Assembly (NCBI GenBank): GCA_030761205.1
Contig: JAULJL010000020.1
Coordinates: 5,523,001 to 5,587,000 of the forward strand
Direction: 5' to 3'
Length of the DNA: 64,000 nucleotides
From: Fremontodendron californicum
Taxonomy: Eukaryota; Streptophyta; Magnoliopsida; Malvales; Malvaceae
Shown here: in pieces, positions 55,161-64,000 of the stretch
How positions within the stretch are numbered: position 1 is the stretch's first letter
Layout: each line of letters opens with the position of its first letter
The notes under the pieces: model-generated
Told to the model about the DNA's origin: nothing
Database searches by the model: none
What the model saw: only the letters and a program-made list of their open reading frames with translations
Program-made: the position numbers and the translations under genes

Positions 55161-57683
55161 TTTTTTTCCCTATAAATTTATTTTTTAAAATTAAATCGAA
55201 AGGAAAACATTTTTTCTTAAGTTAATCATTTTAGTTACAATTTTGATCTTTGATTTTTTATATTTCATACCAAAATAAAAAATTCTCTTTCTTTTTCTCA
55301 TCTTTCCCCTTCTTTCTATTTTCTTTCATTTGCAAAAAAATAATGTAGAATAATTTGTCTGATGTATTCAACTTGTTTGAACTGTACTTTTTTCGACCTA
55401 TTTAGGACAACCCATTTTATTAAATTACTGTCTTTGAAAAGTTGTTACTCCTTGTAAAAAAAAAATACTAAAACATAATTGATGAAGATTTAAATTCAGG
55501 TTTGGATATTGGATATTGTGAGATAAAGAGGTAATAAGATAAGCAATAATTTTTTTTATTGTACAATCTAATCCATGAATAACAAATTTTGAAGTTGTTA
55601 TGTTCAACATTTTTTGAATTTCTACATGTCGGATATTCGTCACTCTCATTACAATATACATTTATATTTATATTGAAGTCAGATATAAAAAATGGATAAA
55701 TATCGTCAAAGACAAGTTTTTTCAGACAGTAAATTTTTTTTTTACTTATTCCTCCTACTCACAAGAGAATTCTTTCAAACTTTCACAAATCAAAATACGC
55801 TCCGAAATCCAAATTTCGATATGCTTTTGACTTTCTCTTGTCCACAAATCAAACACTATTTTTCTGTCAGTTCTGCAAACTCACGAGCTTATATACTAAA
55901 AAGACTTAATCATCGGTAAAAATAGAAAATTCAGTTAAGAAAATTCAATCCTTGATTTTTAAAAAAAAATTTGGTGTCATTATTGAAAAATCATTATTGA
56001 AAAATATAGCTTCATCATAGAGATCCCACCTATATATGAATTTTCGTGACTAAACTGACAACTGACCCTTTTGCCCATTTGGTGTAATAGTTATCATATA
56101 ATTCCTAATTTGCTATCCTTAAATCCTTATGCAGCTGACAGGAATGATTGGATAGAACACCTAATAAAATTGGCTGATAAAAATAAATAAAACAAATAAA
56201 TTTTTTTCTTTCTTTTTGTCTTTTTCCAAACAATTAACTGGATGGTTTGAATAGAGCTTTTAGAACAGACAACTTATATTTTTAGTTTAATGAAAGATAA
56301 TTTATAATTTATTTATATATTAAAGAAAAACATATAGCATCCAAGCAATCTCACTTTGATCGACCAAATTAACTAAATACTGGTAGTTGGTATGTCTAGG
56401 GCAATAATTTTTAGAGAAAAAAATCTCTATTATTGAATTGTTTTATTAATTATCAAAAAAACAAAAAAAAAACATTAATGGAAAATTGAAAGCTGTCAAT
56501 CTGATCCCATGAGTCCCCACTGATTATTGGTAAGAATGAGACCGCCACAGTTCTGGAACTTCCTCAACTGGCAAAGTCTGTAGCTGATCCATTCCCTAAT
56601 AAATCAAAATGATTTTTTTTTTATTTGAATAATTTAAGATAGTTGATTCAATACTCAATTTCACATTTTAATCATTATTGGAGCAAGGACTAAATTTGAT
56701 CTTGCTGTACAAAGATGAGATAGAAAATGAGAAAAAAATTAGAATGTTATGACCAAGAGATTTGGATAAAGATTTTATAGTTAAATCGAAATATATTTTC
56801 AGTCTATCTTGTTATAATCACATTACATAGGGTTAAGGTCCAACATCAAATTAGATTCAAGAGAGCTATACTCTCAAAAGAGAATGACATATGACCCTAA
56901 ACAACCTGGTCACACAGTATACACGCGGACATGCAGTTACAATAGCTGGCAGACGGGCAAGCCAGGCGAGCAACCATAGATCTTCCATGATCCCAGGTAT
57001 TAAAAGTGCAAGGTAAGCCAAAAAAAACTCATTGCATTCTACTTTGTTTATCTTATTCCTTGTTATTTTGCTTTATATCTTTTCTGTTCAGTACATTTGT
57101 TGACTTAAGTATTGGAACATGTCTTAAAGTCCTAACTCCGACGTCCTTCTAACCTCTATATCCATTTCAGGTCCTGCTCTACAGTCTTCTAATCCTCCTT
57201 CCATCAGGAAGCCATTCACCAACCTAAAACACCATCAACATCTCTCTTATCTTATATTCGAGTGGGTGGCCGTAGCAATTTGAGGCATGAAAAAATCAGT
57301 CTTTTTTTTTTTCTTTCCTTTTTCTTAAAATTATAATATGTAATTAGGCTGTTTGAGAATGACTGGTTTAGCCAGTAACCAAAGAAGTGAATCGAAGAAA
57401 TAGGGTATGTGAGAACTCTTTTTAAAATATGGGTGAACTTTCCTTATCAAATGTACGAGTGTGCCCTAAGAGTCTGGAAACAAGACATATACATCAGATC
57501 AAAAGCATGAATAAATGCCAAACATTCGCAACAAAAAAAAAAAAAAAAGTGAAAAGATCGTCTTGTTGGTCGTCCATTGTCCACTCAAAATTTTCAATGT
57601 GTACGTTTAGATCTAGATTCACCCCACCCCTTTGATTATATCATCTCTTTCAAATGCTCCTTTGCCCCTTTTTACGTGCCCCA
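55161..57683. other. AT-rich intergenic DNA
   Basis: No gene is recognised. 56690-56815 closely resembles the flanks of the L1 insertion at 62340-64000. A 16-A run lies near 57532-57548. Confidence 0.5.
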
Positions 57684-57688
57684 GTTTA

Positions 57689-58284
57689 TGTTAGGTACCA
57701 GAGTGACGGAATAGTGTCTCACAACTAAAATAAGAGATGAGAAAATAGGAACTGAACACACAAAAGAAACACAGATATTTTACGTGGTTCGGCCAATATA
57801 CCTACGTCCACGGGAGGAGGAGCAAAGCTTTGTATTTAATCGGAGATGGAGTACAAACCGGATACAAACCGGCTACATATTACAAGTGCTCTTTCTAGCA
57901 CACACTCAACACCTCAATACACAAGCATCTAACAAGCAGCTACTGCCTCTAAACTCTCTCATCACCTCTACCGGGAGGGGCTCCCTCTGGAGCTCTCACT
58001 ATGCCTCAACCGGGAGGGACCTCATGGAGCTCACCTTTGGAGCTCTAGCTCATTTCTCCTCTGCTCCTCTCATTCCAAGCTCTCAACCTCATGCCTATTT
58101 ATAGGCAAGGCTTATGGTGTGAATACACCATAGCCACCATGCCACCAGCCACCATACAAAGGCTGCCAAAAAAACGTCAACAAAGGTGGCTAAGAAAACT
58201 TGGCAAATTTGCCATCAAATGGCTGCCATAAATTTCAACAAAGGTGGCTAAGGAACTTTGTAGATTGGAGCCACAATTCTAACA
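57689..58284 (-). repeat. 3' LTR of Copia-D
   Basis: 596 bp, TGTTAGAATT...GGTACCTAACA on the minus strand. Contains tatttatagg (about 58094-58103, reads CCTATAAATA on the minus strand), a likely TATA box. Confidence 0.93.
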
Positions 58285-58404
58285 ATCTCCCACTTGAAGA
58301 TTTGATTAAACCAATCATATCTTCACACCACTCTTTCTGTCTTGCCATTCCATGTTGCTTACGTTTCTGATAGACCATAGGAGGATCGACACCAAATAAA
58401 CTTG

Positions 58405-61078
58405 TCAGTGTTGATTGGCTTTGTCATAACATCTGCTAGGTTGTCTTTGGTGTGAATCTTTTGCATATCCACACTTCCTTCTTCTACTACTTCTCGAACA
58501 AAGTGATACTGTATACCTATATGCTTCCTTGCATGCTTGGGTAGCTGCCATGTACTCAGCTTCTGTAGTAGACAAAGCTACAACAGTCTGTAACTTAGAT
58601 AACCAGCTTACCGCTCCTCCTGCAAGTGTGAACACATAGCCAGTAGTGGATTTCCTTTTATGAAGATCACCTGCAAAATCTGAATCAACATAACCCCTGA
58701 CAACAAGTTCTGATCCTCCAAAACATAATGCAACATCTGAGGTTCCTTTAATGTATCTAAGGATCCTCTTAACAACATTCCAATGCTCTCTACCAGGATC
58801 TGCCATAAATCGACTGACCGCTCCCACTGCTTGTGCAATGTCTAGTCTTGTACATATCATAGCATACATAAGGCTTCCCACCGCTGATGCATACGGTACT
58901 CGAGACATTTCCATCCTCTCTGCTTCATTGCTAGGACTCATACCTGAGGATAATTTACAATTGACAGGAAGTGGGGTAGATATTGGCTTACAGTCTTGCA
59001 TGTTGAAGCGTCGCAAGACCTTCCTCAGATAATTCTTTTGAGAAAGCCAAATTTTCCTGTCTTTTCTGTCTCGGTGAATTTGCATCCCTAAAATCTTGTT
59101 TGCGGGTCCCAAGTCCTTCATATCGAACTCCCTAGCCAACTGTGCCTTCAAATCTTGGATTCGATCTTTGTTGGGGCCTACCACCAACATGTCATCCACA
59201 TACAACAGCAAAATAATGAAATCATTATCATCAAACCTCTTGTAGTACGTACAATGGTCTGAACTCAGTCTGTTGTATTCAAGGCTAATTATGAAAGAAT
59301 CAAATCTCTTGTACCAACATCTGGGCGCCTGCTTTAGACCGTACAGAGATTTGGTCAACCTGCAAACCAAGTTCTCTTTGCCTGTTTCAACAAAACCTTC
59401 TGGTTGGAGCATATAAATTTCTTCTTCAAGCTCTCCATGTAGAAAAGCCGTCTTTACATCTAGTTGTTCAAGATGTAAATCAAATGCAGCACACATAGCC
59501 AACACTACTCTGATAGTAGTAAGTCTGACAACTGGAGAAAATATCTCGTTGAAGTCAATACCTTCTTTCTGAGCATATCCTTTTACAACCAATCTAGCAC
59601 GATATCGTTCTACTTGATCATTGCTATCCCGCTTGATCTTGTAGACCCATTTGTTACCAATGGCTTTTCTGCCACGTGGTAATTCCACCAGTTCCCATGT
59701 CTCGTTCTTGTGAAGAGCTTCAATTTCTTCCTGCATTGCTGTCATCCACAGAGAAGCATCTGGGCTACTAGTAGCTTCATGAAAAGTTGATGGCTCTCCA
59801 TCCTCTGTTAAAAGACAGTATGCAACATTGCTCTCCGTAACATACTCCGTGTGCCAATTTGGAGGCCTTCTCTCACGAGTTGACCGTCGAACTTCTACAG
59901 CCTCGGACTCAACTGGTTCTGGTACCTCATGCTCTGGTTCTGCTTCAGAAGAATCATCTTCTTGAGAATTTCTATCCATCTGCACTGTAGCAGTCTCTTT
60001 TGAAGTGTTGTCATTTGTTTGCTCACTTTGCAGTTCATTTTCTGCAAAAACTACATCTCTGCTGACAACAACCTTGCGGGCAGTGGGATCCCACAGGCGA
60101 TACCCCTTAACACCGTCAGCATAACCCAAGAATATACATTTTCTGGATTTTGGATCCAGCTTTGTTCTTTCTTGGGAGTTGTACATCACGTACACAGGAC
60201 ATCCAAACACATGTAGAGAAGAATAATCAGCTGGCTTTCCTTTCCACATCTCCATAGGCGTCTTCAAACCAATCGCCGTTGATGGTGATCGATTTATCAC
60301 ATAACAGGTGGTTTTGACTGCTTCTGCCCAGAAAGATTTGGCCAATCCCGCTGTTCTCAGCATGGCTCTTGTTCTATCTAGGAGAGTTCTGTTCATCCGC
60401 TCTGCTACACCATTCTGTTGAGGCGTATGTGCAACCGTGAATTGTCTCATAATACCCTCTTTCTTACAGAATGCTAGAAAGTTACCGTCTACATATTCTC
60501 CTCCATTGTCTGTCCTCAAGCACTTGATTCTTTTCCCAGTTTCAAGCTCTACTTGTGCTTTGAACTCCTTGAATACTGGAAACACATCTGACTTCTTCTT
60601 GATTGGGTACACCCATAATCTCCTGGAATAGTCATCAATGAATGATACAAAATACTTTGCTCCACCCAGGGATATTTCTGGTGACTCCCACACATCAGAA
60701 TGGATTAAGTCCAGTATGTGTTTGCTTCTTGTAGTTACTTTAGCAAACTTCAATCTATGCTGCTTGCTTATCACACAGTGCTCACAGAAAGGTAAATTGA
60801 CCATCTTGAGCCCGGGCAGGAGATTGCGTTCTGCAAGGACTTTCAAGCCTCGCTCTGACATATGGCCTAATCTGCGATGCCACATCATCGTCGTTTCTTC
60901 TTGGCTGGCTGCTGCAACTGATGCATCTGCCTCTTGCAACGTCTCTCCCAAAAGCATGTATAGATTGCTTGTGATCTTCTCTGCTTTTATCACTACAAGG
61001 TTTCCTTTCACTACTTTCAATATTCCACAAGGAGAAATTTCTCCCACTGAACTTCTCTATCTCGAATTTTGCTGCCAT
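58405..61078 (-). pseudogene. Copia-D deleted polyprotein
   Basis: The gag start (ATG at 61078, MAAKFEIEKFSGRNFSLW) is retained for about 18 codons and then joins, near 61024 and in another frame, sequence that normally follows protease (GILKVVKGNLVV). The long frame then has HHCC (WHRRLGHMSERG...CEHCVISKQ), integrase (FIDDYSRRLWVYP, RTDNGGEYV, NGVAERMNRTLLDR), RT (EQLDVKTAFLHGELEEEIYM, YVDDMLVVG) and the first half of RNase H (GYVDSDFAGD, LSTTEAEYMAATQACKEA). Near 58520 a second deletion removes the rest of the RNase H core and shifts frame, so the last ~36 codons are out of frame. Gag and protease would have to come from elsewhere. Confidence 0.9.
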
Positions 61079-61134
61079 GGTTGTACACGAACTGAAGCGA
61101 GTTACACTATTTCATCGTGAATAGTACCGTATAC

Positions 61135-61290
61135 GTGAACAGTATTGTACGTATGTCGTACACTAGAACAAATCCAGTATACGTTAACAATTACTGCAAA
61201 AGTATACAACCACACGTATGAATAGTAACCGTATACGTGAATAGTGACCGTATACTGGAACAGTGACCGTAGCTCGTGAATAGTGCACCA
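61135..61290 (-). repeat. Short repeats in the Copia-D leader
   Basis: The motifs gtatacgtgaa.agt and gtgaatagt.ccgta recur at least five times between the 5' LTR and gag start. They could be a packaging or spacer region. No coding potential. Confidence 0.6.
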
Positions 61291-61510
61291 GGTAGGTTCC
61301 CAGGAAAGAGAGGTGGGTCACTGATAGACACACTTAAATACCAAGTCTTTCCTAGCCAGAACTTCCCTAGACACTTTCACACTACCACACTTTATTTCCA
61401 GCAACAAGAATAATTCTTTTCTGATGTGGAAGATCAGACAATACTGCAACCACAGAGCATACTAAGAACCAACACTTTCACTGCAGCGGAATAAGGACCA
61501 CGAACCAATG

Positions 61511-61522
61511 GCTCTGATACCA
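61511..61522 (-). promoter_or_regulatory. Primer binding site of Copia-D
   Basis: TGGTATCAGAGC on the minus strand, one base after the 5' LTR end. Matches initiator Met tRNA. Confidence 0.88.
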
Positions 61523-61523
61523 C

Positions 61524-62119
61524 TGTTAGGTACCAGAGTGACGGAATAGTGTCTCACAACTAAAATAAGAGATGAGAAAATAGGAACTGAACACACAAAA
61601 GAAACACAGATATTTTACGTGGTTCGGCCAATATACCTACGTCCACGGGAGGAGGAGCAAAGCTTTGTATTTAATCGGAGATGGAGTACAAACCGGATAC
61701 AAACCGGCTACATATTACAAGTGCTCTTTCTAGCACACACTCAACACCTCAATACACAAGCATCTAACAAGCAGCTACTGCCTCTAAACTCTCTCATCAC
61801 CTCTACCGGGAGGGGCTCCCTCTGGAGCTCTCACTATGCCTCAACCGGGAGGGAGCTCATGGAGCTCACCTTTGGAGCTCTAGCTCATTTCTCCTCTGCT
61901 CCTCTCATTCCAAGCTCTCAACCTCATGCCTATTTATAGGCAAGGCTTATGGTGTGAATACACCATAGCCACCATGCCACCAGCCACCATACAAAGGCTG
62001 CCAAAAAAACGTCAACAAAGGTGGCTAAGAAAACTTGGCAAATTTGCCATCAAATGGCTGCCATAAATTTCAACAAAGGTGGCTAAGGAACTTTGTAGAT
62101 TGGAGCCACAATTCTAACA
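61524..62119 (-). repeat. 5' LTR of Copia-D
   Basis: 596 bp, pairs with 57689-58284. Its TATA-like block is at about 61929-61938. Confidence 0.93.
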
Positions 62120-62124
62120 GTTTA

Positions 62125-62389
62125 TGCTATATTCTCCCACCAACTATTTACCCAATTCTTCAAACCTCTAAAAAAAAAGAAAACATTGTTAAATTAGCCA
62201 ATATTTATTTTCCAACATTATTTGAGAACAACACAATAATCTAATTTGTAAATAAAATAAATATTAGGGTAACTTTTTTGTGTTTATTCGGAAACAATAT
62301 CGAATAATAAATGAGTTTGGCTAACAAGTGTCTAAAAGTATTGAAAGAAAGACTAAATCTGATTTTGTTGCACAAAGATGACATAGAAA
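62125..62389. other. Spacer between Copia-D and the L1
   Basis: AT-rich. From about 62350 it matches 56690-56725 (gactaaat.tgat.ttg.tg.acaaagatga). No gene. Confidence 0.55.
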
Positions 62390-62397
62390 GTGAGAAA

Positions 62398-63931
62398 CTG
62401 GAGGAGGGAGATTTGAGGGGTGGAAACTGGAGGAGGGAGATTCGAGTCTATGGGCTCGTGTGCTACGAGCCAAATACTGAAAAGGGTCTTCGTTTATTAA
62501 TACTTCGATTAAAAAAGGAGTCTCACATACTTGGAGGAGTATTTGCGCAACTAGAGCTACAGTAGCAAGAGGTTGCTCAAAAATGATTGGTAATGGGCGA
62601 ACCACTTCTTTTTGGTATGATAAGTGGGTCGGGGACAAATCTTTGATTGATAATCTTGGGATCTCGATTCCGATGCAGAACCAACTAGAAATGGTTAACG
62701 ATTACTTGGATGAGAATGAAAATTGGAATTGGCATAAATTGGTTTCTTTTCCAACGGAGGTCAAGAACAAGATTTCGCTGATACATCCGATTTCTTTGAG
62801 GGAAGATCAGGTTGTTTGGAACGCATCTTCTTCAGGTGAGTTTTCCATTAAGTCAGCCTATTACCTTCTTATTCCTGATTCCCATAGTCATTTTTCAATG
62901 GTCTCGTTTCTGGAAACTAGATTTACCCCCCCGGATTCGTTATTTCTTATGGCTTGTTATTCATGGAAGAATTCTTACAAGAGAGGCTTGTGTCAAACGA
63001 AGAATCGCTTCTTCCTCCAGATGTCCCAGATGTGATGCTAATTTAGAGGATCTTTTGCGTGTCCTTCGCGTCTATCATTAATCCCAGGTCGTATGGTCGA
63101 ATTGGTTGCATGGTGCGTATTTAGATCGTTTTAATTCTCTGCCCTTACAGGAGTGGTTGAAGTTTAACCTGTTTAACAAAGGTAAGTCGGTTTACAAATC
63201 AATCCCTTGGTCTTTGCTTTTCGGTTTCATCTGCTGGTATATTTGGAAGTGGCGTAACAAGAGAGTCTTTGAGATTGCATTTGACTGGCCAGTTAATGCA
63301 GGGGTTTCCATCATGGCAAGTGTCAAAGATTATTTAAAATTTCAAGTTGTTAGTAGTCCTCACATTAATCGACACTTGCTTTATATTGCTTGGCAGTTTC
63401 CTCCTCCAAACTTTATAAAGTTGAATGTTGATACTTCCGCTAAATCTAATCCAGGAGAATTAACTGTTGGTGGATTATGCAGAGATAGTAATGGTAATTG
63501 GATCTTTGGTTTCACTAGAGAGGTTGGTTGGGGATCAATCACCAAGGCAGAGATTTACGCCATTTGTACTGGATTACAATTGGCTTGGGATCATGGATGC
63601 AGGAATATTATTGTTGAATCTAATTCTTTATTGGCTGTGAATAAAATTTTACAGTCGACCAAGAACACTGACCCTTACTTCCATATCATTTTCTGTTGTA
63701 AGCAGTTACTTCAAAAGGATTGGAATTGCTCTCTAACTCATATCTACAGGGAGGCCAACTCGTGCGCTGATCTATTAGCTCACATTGCTCATGATGCCAC
63801 TTTTGGTATTCACAAATTAAGTTCTCCTCCTAATGCTGTAATTAGGACTTTACAGGAAGATATGTGGGGTGTTGCCAGGCCTAGGTCTTGTTTAGTTTAA
63901 GCGATTCGCTCTCTTGTACCCAAAAAAAAAT
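62398..63931 (+). mobile_element. 5'-truncated L1-type LINE with TSD
   Basis: Flanked by gtgagaaa repeats (62390-62397 and 63932-63939), ending with a short poly(A) after ctctcttgtaccc. It is about 1.5 kb and carries only the C-terminal part of ORF2. Its first ~50 bp contain a duplicated gaaactggaggagggagatt block, perhaps formed at integration. Confidence 0.85.
62511..63900 (+). pseudogene. L1 ORF2 C-terminus: zf-RVT and RNase H
   Basis: Frame 1 (about 62511-62890) reads KKGVSHTWRSI...GCSKMIGNGRTTSFWYDKW and VVWNASSSGEFSIKSAYYLL. After a frameshift near 62880 the next frame gives the zinc-binding reverse-transcriptase segment (PPRIRYFLWLVIHGRILT, RCPRCDANLEDLLRVL). A TAA at 63078-63080 interrupts it, and it then continues through an RNase H-like domain (FIKLNVDTSAKSNPGELTVG, TKAEIYAICTGLQLAWDHG, IIVESNSLLAVNKI, HIYREANSCADLLAHIA) to a stop at 63898-63900. 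The usual RNase H D-E-D-D positions look largely present (D in NVDTS, E in KAEI, E in VESNS in place of D, D in CADLL). Endonuclease and RT proper are missing. Confidence 0.87.
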
Positions 63932-64000
63932 GTGAGAAAAAAATGAATGTTATGACCAAAAGATTAGATTTGGATAAAGATTTTATAGTTAAATCGAAAT
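63932..64000. other. Right flank of the L1, similar to 56725-56795
   Basis: gagaaaaaaatgaatgttatgacca, then agattt.ggataaagattttatagttaaatcgaaat, nearly the same as 56726-56795. With 62340-62397 it reconstructs a pre-insertion paralogue of that locus. Confidence 0.8.

Larger units (their letters stand above)
57689..62119 (-). mobile_element. Very young Ty1/copia element lacking gag and protease (Copia-D)
   Basis: The LTRs 57689-58284 and 61524-62119 are 596 bp each and differ at one base by eye (gggacctc versus gggagctc). A perfect TSD gttta (57684-57688 and 62120-62124) flanks it. The primer binding site TGGTATCAGAGC (61522-61511) and polypurine tract AAGTGGGAGAT (just right of 58284) are intact. 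The interior is only 3.2 kb because most of gag, all of protease and part of RNase H are deleted. The RT is Tnt1/Tork-like. Confidence 0.93.

Noticed and set aside
57784..58104. 106-codon frame, repeated at 61619-61939
   Set aside because: It lies wholly in the Copia-D LTRs on the strand opposite to the element. The duplication reflects the LTR pair and not a gene family.

Overview
This window is nuclear DNA of a flowering plant, probably a eudicot. The evidence is two spliced plant genes (a SOSEKI-family gene and plastid FabZ), plant-type Ty1/copia and Tat/Ogre-like Ty3/gypsy elements, RTE and L1 LINEs, tRNA-derived SINEs, and hAT- and CACTA-type MITEs, all in AT-rich intergenic DNA. I cannot name the species. 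Nothing is bacterial or viral in organisation, and there is no CRISPR array. Only two host genes are supported; nearly all other interpretable sequence is transposon.

Layout. 1-5800 is the 3' end of a Tat/Ogre-like element: an 81-bp tandem array and A-rich 3' UTR, a polypurine tract, then a 4.45-kb LTR. 6132-14446 is a related solo LTR (TSD ctatt) with a third solo LTR of opposite orientation nested in it (11239-14044, TSD ctaaa). 14447-19800 is old AT-rich repeat debris with a copia 3' LTR (16809-17282). 19948-21382 (minus) is the four-exon SOSEKI gene. 21383-27698 is AT-rich and holds a hAT MITE with a perfect 8-bp TSD (23152-23432), a ~260-bp direct duplication and a minus-strand copia LTR. 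27999-33438 is a young full-length Tnt1-like copia element (Copia-A, minus). Its target DNA is duplicated over about 300 bp on both sides instead of 5 bp.

34733-50419 (plus) is the chloroplast 3-hydroxyacyl-ACP dehydratase gene (FabZ) in four exons. Its third intron is 14.8 kb long and contains an RTE LINE pseudogene and an 8.2-kb copia composite. In the composite, an element of the same family (Copia-C) sits inside the gag of an older copy (Copia-B, TSD tcctt). A 181-bp MITE sits directly against the FabZ stop codon, and its 8-bp TSD contains that stop.

50611-64000 holds a second copy of that MITE family, two tRNA-type SINEs, a CACTA MITE, a 129-bp minisatellite, a very recent copia element lacking gag and protease (Copia-D, 57689-62119, TSD gttta, LTRs differing at one base by eye) and a 5'-truncated L1 (62398-63931).

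The two host genes have unrelated roles (plastid fatty-acid synthesis and polar cell-edge organisation). I see no new multi-gene system. The unusual content lies in how the transposons arrived: a long target duplication, an insertion on a stop codon, a same-family nested insertion without TSD that preserves the reading phase, and a recently mobile defective element. Identities and boundaries were read by eye without alignment software.
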